Of a stretch of DNA of 6,803 nt, positions 1-5,340 are shown piece by piece (within the stretch, counting starts at the first letter, position 1; every line of letters begins with the position of its first letter). The notes under the pieces were generated by a model. The model saw only the letters and a program-made list of their open reading frames with translations. It was not told the origin of the DNA and searched no databases. The DNA lies in assembly GCA_003542325.1 (NCBI GenBank), contig DPKV01000035.1:5777-12579 (forward strand), read 5' to 3'. The stretch is from Anaerolineaceae bacterium. GTDB lineage: Bacteria > Chloroflexota > Anaerolineae > Anaerolineales > Anaerolineaceae. The position numbers and the translations under genes are program-made.

Positions 1-2
1 GT

Positions 3-161
3 TTTGTCCAGCCTCAGCCTGGAAGTGAAGGAATTAATTTTGATGATAGGACCTTTCTGACCCAGGACAGGCGTCACAAGATCCCAGAATTTCAATTCAC
101 AGTTGTGAACAAAGTGCTGAAAGGACATGGTTATTCTCTCACCGGCTCATTGAAGATTTGA
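3..161 (+). CDS. Possible C-terminal end of an unrecognised protein (partial)
   Basis: This frame is open from the left edge for 52 codons and ends in TGA at 159-161, so only the C-terminus of a gene starting outside the window would be present. The predicted end is hydrophilic, then alternates hydrophobic and polar residues (IPEFQFTVVNKVLKG, then GYSLTGSLKI), which would suit beta strands. I do not recognise the family. If real, it meets the 72-aa minus-strand gene tail to tail with a 23-bp overlap. The exactly mirrored minus-strand frame is also open from an ATG at 126-128 to the edge, and codon statistics over so few codons do not separate the two. I prefer the plus frame because its amino-acid composition looks more natural (more D, K, R and G; no Cys or Trp). 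Confidence is therefore low. Confidence 0.4.
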   Translation, partial: FVQPQPGSEGINFDDRTFLTQDRRHKIPEFQFTVVNKVLKGHGYSLTGSLKI

Positions 162-357
162 TAATGCGGCCATCGTCAGTTGTCACAACCCGGACAGATT
201 GCTGAATGGTCTTCCCATCCGGCGTTTTTCCGGAGCTGGAAAAGATCATCAGGTAGCGATCATTTCCTTGAGCCGTGACTTTTGGTTTTTTATTCGCCAC
301 GATCGGAAAACGACGGTAAACCTTTTCACATACGCTGTTTAATGTATTCCTATCCAT
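139..357 (-). CDS. Small basic conserved-type protein downstream of ftsZ, unknown function
   Basis: A 72-aa protein that I cannot assign to a named family. It starts at ATG 357-355, one base after the ftsZ stop (TGACATG). A GAGAGG ribosome binding site lies 5 nt upstream, inside the last codons of ftsZ, so the start is well supported and translation is probably coupled to ftsZ. Residues 1-17 look like an amphipathic helix (CEKVYRRFP). The rest reads as three or four short beta strands separated by turns (RYLMIFSSSG, then QQSVRVVTTDDGRIIK). There is no signal peptide or membrane segment, so it should be cytoplasmic. It is strongly basic: 14 Lys/Arg against 6 Asp/Glu. Its position suggests a cell-division or nucleoid-related accessory role, but that is only inference from context. 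It is too short and too dissimilar to be SepF or ZapA. Confidence 0.8.
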   Translation of the reverse strand: MDRNTLNSVCEKVYRRFPIVANKKPKVTAQGNDRYLMIFSSSGKTPDGKTIQQSVRVVTTDDGRIIKSSMSR

Positions 358-358
358 G

Positions 359-1561
359 TCAGCCTCTCATCCTTTTCCGAAGAAAAGCAGGAACATCAAG
401 ATTTGAGGAAGCAACGGGTGACCGGACAGGGGTGTAAGTATAGCCATGGTGAGAAGAGGATCTTTCTTGAGTGACCTGAGCCTCCGCGTATTCCGGCTGC
501 CGTATTTGCACTGGCTTTTCGGTAATTGTTTTTAATTCAGCCAGGAAGCGTTCCGCACCTGGGATAGCCTTTTCAATGGGGAGGGAACCCAATCCGGTTA
601 CGATCAGGATGACTTCGACTCTGCCGTTCAAATTCGGGTCGTTGATGACGCCTGGGATAATCTCTGTTTCACCTCCGGCTTCTGCATGAAGCTGGGACAG
701 CGTTTCCGCTACTTCGGCAAAAGTCAGGTCGCTTCCACCCGAGAAATTTGCAATGATCCCTGCAGCCCCGGAAAGATTGATTTCGTCCAATAGAGGATGA
801 TGGAGTGCTTGTTCCAATGCCTTTTTTGATTTATTTTCACCTTCACCAGTCCCAATAGCCATCAATGCACCACCACCCAGTTCCATCACATGGCGGATAT
901 GAGCGAAATCGACATTAATCACGCCGTTTTGGGTCAGGAGTTCTGCAATCCCCTGAACCCCCTGTCTCAGCACATCGTCGGCCAATTTAAAAGCCATTTC
1001 AAGCGGCAGGTTTTCCGGTGCGACTTCCAGAAGACGATCATTTGGTACCGTGAGCATTGTATGGGTGTATTGCCGTAATTTGGAAAGCCCTATAAAAGCG
1101 TTCTTTTGGCGGCGTCCCATCTCAAATGAGAAGGGTGTTGTGACCACCGCAATCGTGACAGCTCCAATGTGTTTGGATACCCTCGCTGCAACTGGGATAG
1201 AACCTGTTCCCGTCCCGCCACCCATGCCGGCCGTCAGGAAAATCATATCCGCGCCATCCAGGGCATCAGCCAACGCCTGGAAACTCTCTTCAGCAGCAGC
1301 TTCACCAACTTCAGGACGACCGCCGGCACCCAGGCCGCGGGTGCAAATTGGACCCAATTGCAGTTTGACGTCAGCCAGAGAACTCTCGAGGGCCTGTCTG
1401 TCTGTATTGCAGGCGATGAATTCAACACCGGTCATACCGTTTTCAATCATCCGGTTAACCGCATTACAACCACCACCGCCCAGTCCCACCACTTTGATTT
1501 TAGGGAGGGGAGCCTCGATAGGCGTAGTCTTGATTGATTTTGAAGTTTCTGAATAATCCAT
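359..1561 (-). CDS. ftsZ: Cell division protein FtsZ (tubulin-like GTPase) with a His in the T7 loop
   Basis: A 400-aa bacterial FtsZ, the cytoplasmic GTPase that polymerises into the Z-ring at the division site. Visible landmarks are the nucleotide-binding GLGGGGCNAVNRM (27-38), NTD (52-54), GLGAGGRPEVG (76-86), the tubulin signature GGGTGTGS (114-121), PNDRLL (173-178), the T7 loop NVDFAH (216-221), and a conserved C-terminal peptide LDVPAFLRKR (388-397) that in other FtsZ proteins binds partners such as FtsA or SepF. The N-terminal extension is about 20 residues and the linker about 30, so the length is ordinary for the family. Two conserved acidic positions are His here: the second T7-loop Asp (E. 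coli D212) is H221, and the Asp preceding the PNDR segment is H167. The start is ATG 1561-1559 with AGAGG 5 nt upstream. It follows the TIM-barrel gene by 8 bp. No ftsA, ftsQ or mur gene lies beside it, unlike a classical dcw cluster. Confidence 0.97.
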   Translation of the reverse strand: MDYSETSKSIKTTPIEAPLPKIKVVGLGGGGCNAVNRMIENGMTGVEFIACNTDRQALESSLADVKLQLGPICTRGLGAGGRPEVGEAAAEESFQALADALDGADMIFLTAGMGGGTGTGSIPVAARVSKHIGAVTIAVVTTPFSFEMGRRQKNAFIGLSKLRQYTHTMLTVPNDRLLEVAPENLPLEMAFKLADDVLRQGVQGIAELLTQNGVINVDFAHIRHVMELGGGALMAIGTGEGENKSKKALEQALHHPLLDEINLSGAAGIIANFSGGSDLTFAEVAETLSQLHAEAGGETEIIPGVINDPNLNGRVEVILIVTGLGSLPIEKAIPGAERFLAELKTITEKPVQIRQPEYAEAQVTQERSSSHHGYTYTPVRSPVASSNLDVPAFLRKRMRG

Positions 1562-1566
1562 ATTTG

Positions 1567-1571
1567 CCTCT
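1567..1571 (-). promoter_or_regulatory. ftsZ ribosome binding site fused to the upstream stop codon
   Basis: On the minus strand the sequence reads TAGAGG, 5 nt, ATG. The AG of the upstream gene's TAG stop (1572-1570) is also the start of the AGAGG Shine-Dalgarno for ftsZ. This fixes the ftsZ start and suggests that ribosomes finishing the TIM-barrel gene reinitiate on ftsZ. The same AGAGG-type motif with 5-nt spacing precedes the 72-aa gene (363-368), and AGAAGG at 2850-2855 precedes the TIM-barrel gene, also 5 nt from its ATG. Confidence 0.75.
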
Positions 1572-2844
1572 AATTCCTGAAAGCTGTACTTTGAAGATGG
1601 ATTGCAATATCTATTCCGGATTGAGGAAGAACCTCAACGGTGCACCCGGCTGATCGAAGATCATTGATAATGCTGTCTGTAAACAATATTCGATCGGGGA
1701 ATATGGTCACTTTGTGGGCTTTGGCGGCTTCTTCAACTGAGAAACCGATCGTAGGGCGAAGTTGTTTGATCACAGGGCGGACCTTGTTCAGTACCACATC
1801 TGATACACCCGAGTCATGCCAGGGGAGGAGCAGGTAATGAGAAATTTGTTTCTGAGTACCGATGATCTTAACTGAATCGAACAACCCTTTACTCCCAGGT
1901 TTGAAAATCGTTCCCAAAATGTCAATTGATAATTCTCCTCCGAAAACCATGAGCAGTGTGTCGAGCGAAAAAGTGCAACCCAGAAGATTGTTATTCAACC
2001 TGGGATATTCATTTGTCATAGCCTCTGTATCGGTTCCGTGGCAGGCTTCCAAAATAAGCTGGATGGTTTCAATGACGGAATCTGAACCCCTCACGGTACC
2101 GGCATTCCCAATGTTGCCCACATCCAGAATCAGAGCGGGGATTTTCCTGCCGGTGACACGGAGAGCAACTGCCTGAATCCATTCAAAATTCTGGAACCCA
2201 ATTTGGTCTTCCTGACCTTCTGGGGTTAGATACGGTCTTGAGGAAGGCCACTGTTCCGGCCCGCCTGCACCCCAGGTGAGAGGGCGGTCGAATGTGTAAC
2301 CGTAGCTGGCGAGGCAGGTTTTATCCAGTAAGGAGCTCATCTGGCGGCGCTTGAGGCCGGTGAAGAATTTTTCAATGAATGCCGTATCCCAATAATCGCC
2401 TCCAGGTTGAAGCGGTGACAAAACAGGGATCATGCCTATTTGTTCAATATAATTTGCGATTGGGATAAAACGGTCAAGGAAATGGTCAACCAGGTTATCA
2501 TATTGCCAGCCTGTTCCTTGCCAGGCGGACTTGGTATTGGGCTTATCTCCCAATATTATATATTGAACACCCCATCGGGCATAAGAATCCAGAATTATGG
2601 TTAGATCATTGAATTTACGGGCTAAAGGCAGCTCTGATGTGAAATGTACAATAGGTTCCAGACCGTGATCTTTTGCACTCTGGAAGACATCTTCTGGAAT
2701 TGCGCGTGAAAAGCTTGCCGGAAGTATGACCTGAGTGCCCCCAAATTGGGTAATTAATGGGAACCAGGTCTCAACTCTTTTGCGTATCAGGTATTCAGGT
2801 GCCGAAAAATATGAAAAACCTATGGGTTGAATTGATTTGCGCAT
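1570..2844 (-). CDS. Glycoside hydrolase clan A-like TIM-barrel protein, probably non-catalytic
   Basis: A 424-aa protein with no signal peptide, so likely cytoplasmic. Residues 10 to about 310 resemble an (alpha/beta)8 glycosidase barrel, with strand-like segments VILPASF (39-45), PIVHF (64-68), VQYIILGD (93-100), GMIPVLSPL (137-145) and PALILDVGN (236-244). Aromatic, glycine-rich loop motifs sit at PGGDYWDTAF (147-156) and WGAGGPEQWP (191-200). In clan A enzymes the acid/base Glu lies in a WNEPN-like motif and the nucleophile Glu ends a later strand. Here the matching stretches read LGDKPN (98-103) and ILDVGN (239-244), with no Glu in either. Residues 325-424 look like a separate alpha/beta domain (HYLLLPW, then RPTIGFSVEEA). 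I think similar proteins occur in other Anaerolineae but could not check. The start at 2844 has AGAAGG 5 nt upstream. It is the first gene of the ftsZ unit, so binding of a glycan or another ligand linked to division is possible but unproven. Confidence 0.75.
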   Translation of the reverse strand: MRKSIQPIGFSYFSAPEYLIRKRVETWFPLITQFGGTQVILPASFSRAIPEDVFQSAKDHGLEPIVHFTSELPLARKFNDLTIILDSYARWGVQYIILGDKPNTKSAWQGTGWQYDNLVDHFLDRFIPIANYIEQIGMIPVLSPLQPGGDYWDTAFIEKFFTGLKRRQMSSLLDKTCLASYGYTFDRPLTWGAGGPEQWPSSRPYLTPEGQEDQIGFQNFEWIQAVALRVTGRKIPALILDVGNIGNAGTVRGSDSVIETIQLILEACHGTDTEAMTNEYPRLNNNLLGCTFSLDTLLMVFGGELSIDILGTIFKPGSKGLFDSVKIIGTQKQISHYLLLPWHDSGVSDVVLNKVRPVIKQLRPTIGFSVEEAAKAHKVTIFPDRILFTDSIINDLRSAGCTVEVLPQSGIDIAIHLQSTAFRN

Positions 2845-2938
2845 ATCAGCCTTCTTTAAAAGTGAACAATGATCTGTTGATTGTATTGCAAGGGTTGTGC
2901 CAAAATAAAACAGTGTAATCTGCTATAATCTCTCTGCT
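2845..2938. promoter_or_regulatory. Divergent intergenic region between the ftsZ unit and the SDR/GH57 unit
   Basis: These 94 bp separate two divergently transcribed units and must hold both promoters. The rightward promoter is described separately. For the leftward unit, minus-strand hexamers TACAAT (2885-2880) and TACACT (2917-2912) could serve as -10 elements. Neither has a convincing TTGACA at 16-18 bp, so the leftward promoter is not settled. The AGAAGG ribosome binding site of the TIM-barrel gene is at 2855-2850. No inverted-repeat operator or terminator hairpin is apparent. Confidence 0.55.
2921..2929 (+). promoter_or_regulatory. Extended -10 promoter (TGCTATAAT) of the SDR/GH57 unit
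   Basis: The sequence is a perfect TATAAT at 2924-2929 preceded by TG at 2921-2922, an extended -10 for the housekeeping sigma factor. There is no good -35 at 16-18 bp (the region is A-rich), which extended -10 promoters tolerate. Transcription would begin about 7 nt downstream, near 2936-2939. The ATG of the SDR gene is at 2939-2941, so the mRNA would be leaderless or nearly so. No Shine-Dalgarno precedes the ATG, which agrees with that reading. Confidence 0.65.
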
Positions 2939-3895
2939 ATGATATTAATCACCGGAGGAACCGGATTTATTGGTAATATGCTTATCCGGCACCTTTCATC
3001 TCTGGGCTATCCAATAAAACTGCTCATCCGCCCTTCGAAAGTGACGCCAAACCTTCCCAAAGGTTTGCCTTTGGATGTGGCAGTGGCTGGATTTAATGAC
3101 GAGAAGGGCCTTCGAGCGGCCATGAAGGACGTTAATGTAATCTTTCATCTGGCCGGGGCTGAAACGCAAGGCCGCCTGGCACAATTAACTGAGGTGGATA
3201 TTAAAGGAACCCAGGCCCTGGTTCATGCTGCGGCACAGGCCAGGATCGATCGTTTCTTTTATCTGAGCCATCTTGGCGCTGATCGGGCTTCAGCTTTCCC
3301 CTTATTTAAGGCAAAAGCCATTGCGGAACATCATATCCGCAATTCGGGTATTCCCTACACCATCTTCCGTTCAGGATTGGTATATGGGGAAGGGGATCAT
3401 TTCACCACCAGCCTGGCGGTGTTGATGAAAATTTCTCCATATTTTGTACTGCTCTCCAATGAGGGCGAGTCTCTATTACAACCGATTTGGATTGAGGACC
3501 TGGTGACCATATTGGCCTGGTCTTTGGATATGCCGGATACCGTGGACCAGACGATTGAAATCGGTGGCCCGGAATTTCTCACATTCAGACAAATCTGCAC
3601 TTTGATCCTCAATGCCATACAGATCAAACGCCATTTTATTAATACATCACCCCTTGTTCTTAATGTCTTGACAGAATTGATGGAGATGGTAAAACCAAAT
3701 TTTCCGACAACGGTATTTTGGATGGACTACCTGGCGGCAAATCGGACAGCCAATGTGGATGTTTTGCCACGGATATTCAACCTCCTCCCGGCAAAGATGA
3801 GCCAGCGGTTGGGCTATCTTGAGGGTCAAGCGTTCAGAAAAAACTGGCGCACAATGAAAAATCAAAGAAAGAGAACACCAATTCAATGGGATTAA
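2939..3895 (+). CDS. Atypical SDR-family NAD(P)-binding protein (NDUFA9/NmrA-like)
   Basis: A 318-aa extended or atypical short-chain dehydrogenase/reductase fold protein. The Rossmann motif TGGTGFIG (5-12) starts right at the N-terminus, which fixes the start at 2939. It is followed by LLIRPSK (28-34), VIFHLAGAE (67-75), VDIKGTQALVHAA (86-98), FYLSHLGA (107-114) and FRSGLVYGEGDHF (143-155). This order matches the NDUFA9-like and NmrA-like atypical SDRs, which bind NAD(P) but often do not reduce a substrate. The usual YxxxK pair appears as F120-P-L-F-K124, so the catalytic Tyr is missing. The substrate is unknown. The C-terminus (300-318) is very basic. No signal peptide is seen. No ribosome binding site precedes the ATG, and an extended -10 lies 10-18 nt upstream, implying leaderless translation. 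The stop overlaps the next gene, a GH57 enzyme, by 10 bp, so the two are probably co-expressed. Confidence 0.88.
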   Translation: MILITGGTGFIGNMLIRHLSSLGYPIKLLIRPSKVTPNLPKGLPLDVAVAGFNDEKGLRAAMKDVNVIFHLAGAETQGRLAQLTEVDIKGTQALVHAAAQARIDRFFYLSHLGADRASAFPLFKAKAIAEHHIRNSGIPYTIFRSGLVYGEGDHFTTSLAVLMKISPYFVLLSNEGESLLQPIWIEDLVTILAWSLDMPDTVDQTIEIGGPEFLTFRQICTLILNAIQIKRHFINTSPLVLNVLTELMEMVKPNFPTTVFWMDYLAANRTANVDVLPRIFNLLPAKMSQRLGYLEGQAFRKNWRTMKNQRKRTPIQWD

Positions 3896-5340
3896 ATTCA
3901 GTTTGCGTTCACGCTCATTTTTACCAACCTCCGAGGGAAGATCCATTGTCCGGACATATCCCCGATGAACAGGGCGCCGAACCGTATCGCAACTGGAACG
4001 AACGGATCCACGCTGAGTGTTACTTACCTAATGCGGACTTGGGAAATTTTGGGAAAGTCAGCTTTAACATTGGGCCGACTTTACTAAATTGGATGGAAGA
4101 GTATGACCCCCATACTTATCAGGCTATCATCACACAAGAGAAATTGAATTTTGAACAGTATGGGGTGGGCAATGGTATGGCGCAGGCGTATAACCATATT
4201 ATTCTGCCATTGGCTAACAAAAGAGATAAAATAACCCAAATTCAGTGGGGAATCGCAGATTTTCAGCATCGGTTTGGCCATATGCCATTAGGAATGTGGC
4301 TGCCGGAGACCGCAGTCGATATGGAAACGCTGGTTGACCTGGCGGATAACCAGATTAAATTCACCATTCTTGCACCCTGGCAGGTTGAGGCGCAGGAGCC
4401 CATCTCCGGCGATGAGCCCTATTGGGTTGCTCTACCAGGTGACCGTGACCCGATGATCGTCTTTCTTTATAACAGAGGATTAAGCACTTCCGTCAGCTTT
4501 CAAAACGATGCCACTCGCAATGCAGACCAGTTCGTCGAGCAGTGGGTAATGCCTTCGTTTATGTCGTCTTCCGATGGGCAGGATCGGTTACAACTGATTG
4601 CTTCGGATGGGGAATTATATGGCCATCACAAGACATACAGGGATAAGTTCCTGGCCCATATGCTCAATGGCGCACTGCATCGTCGTCAGGTTGAGATCAC
4701 CTATCCCGGTCTGTGGTTACGCGATCATCAGCCCAGTAAATTTATTAAATTGAATGAATATACATCATGGAGTTGTCACCATGGGATTGTTCGCTGGATG
4801 GGCGAGTGTGACTGTACACCGGGTGCATCCTGGAAAGCACCCCTTCGATGGGGATTGGAGAAACTGGCCGAAGACGTAGATGAGGAATATCAGCGCTTTA
4901 TGACATCGTATACTCGCCTGAAATGGCAATTACGGAACGATTATATCCATGTCTTTCTAGGTGAAATCTCACTGAATGAACTCCTGGAAAGATACATCAA
5001 ACAGTCGTTGACAAACGGGGAGAAAGAAAATATCAGCAAATTGCTGGCCGCACAATTTGAACGGCAGCGTATCTTCACTTCATGTGGTTGGTTTTTTGAC
5101 AGTTTCCACCGGATTGAACCGCAGAATAATATCGCGTACGCCGCCCAGGCCGTCTGGCTCACAGAGCAGGTGGCCGGTGTCGATCTGAAAGCGAAAGCAA
5201 TTGCTTTGCTCAGGAAAGTCCAGGACCAAAGGACAGGCCTGCGCGGCGATACCGTATTTCTGGAACGATACCAGCGGATGCAGACGTTTGCTGAGGATAA
5301 AAACGCTTACTTTAATCCTTCCAGCAGCTTTTCCAACTGA
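3886..5340 (+). CDS. Glycoside hydrolase family 57 protein (DUF3536-type), alpha-glucan-active
   Basis: A 484-aa GH57 protein. This family contains alpha-amylases, 4-alpha-glucanotransferases, amylopullulanases and branching enzymes that act on alpha-glucans by a retaining mechanism. The N-terminal HFYQPPRED (11-19) and NWNERIHAECY (36-46) are typical of the subgroup carrying DUF3536. The probable nucleophile is E141 in MWLPETAVD. The probable acid/base is D241 in ASDGELYGHH. The C-terminal part contains FTSCGWFFDS (397-406), a DUF3536-like segment. There is no signal peptide, so it likely acts on intracellular glycogen or maltodextrin; the exact substrate cannot be read from sequence. The start at 3886 lies inside the SDR gene (10-bp overlap) with only a weak AAAGAGA 11 nt upstream, so translational coupling is likely. 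From memory, many relatives are considerably longer, so the DUF3536 part may be abbreviated here. The last 34 bp overlap the convergent GH13-like gene. Confidence 0.92.
   Translation: MGLNSVCVHAHFYQPPREDPLSGHIPDEQGAEPYRNWNERIHAECYLPNADLGNFGKVSFNIGPTLLNWMEEYDPHTYQAIITQEKLNFEQYGVGNGMAQAYNHIILPLANKRDKITQIQWGIADFQHRFGHMPLGMWLPETAVDMETLVDLADNQIKFTILAPWQVEAQEPISGDEPYWVALPGDRDPMIVFLYNRGLSTSVSFQNDATRNADQFVEQWVMPSFMSSSDGQDRLQLIASDGELYGHHKTYRDKFLAHMLNGALHRRQVEITYPGLWLRDHQPSKFIKLNEYTSWSCHHGIVRWMGECDCTPGASWKAPLRWGLEKLAEDVDEEYQRFMTSYTRLKWQLRNDYIHVFLGEISLNELLERYIKQSLTNGEKENISKLLAAQFERQRIFTSCGWFFDSFHRIEPQNNIAYAAQAVWLTEQVAGVDLKAKAIALLRKVQDQRTGLRGDTVFLERYQRMQTFAEDKNAYFNPSSSFSN

Noticed and set aside
1..128. 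Minus-strand open frame from an ATG at 128 to the left edge, as a fourth gene of the ftsZ unit
   Set aside because: It has a fair GAGAG upstream but is the exact codon mirror of the plus-strand frame, and its composition (Cys, Trp, many Phe/His in 42 residues) looks less natural. It is kept only as an alternative.
1050..1556. 168-codon plus-strand open frame opposite ftsZ, with two further open frames at 890-1078 and 1169-1537
   Set aside because: They lie wholly inside ftsZ, whose motifs are unmistakable. The translations are low-complexity Pro/Ser/Ala-rich shadows without a ribosome binding site.
2880..2885. Minus-strand TACAAT as a definite promoter for the ftsZ unit
   Set aside because: No acceptable -35 lies at 16-18 bp and there is no TG extension, so it is mentioned only as one candidate.
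2978..2980. Later ATG (Met14) of the SDR gene, with GGAGG at 2954-2958 as its ribosome binding site
   Set aside because: Starting there would remove the TGGTGFIG nucleotide-binding motif, and the GGAGG is 19 nt away, too far to serve.
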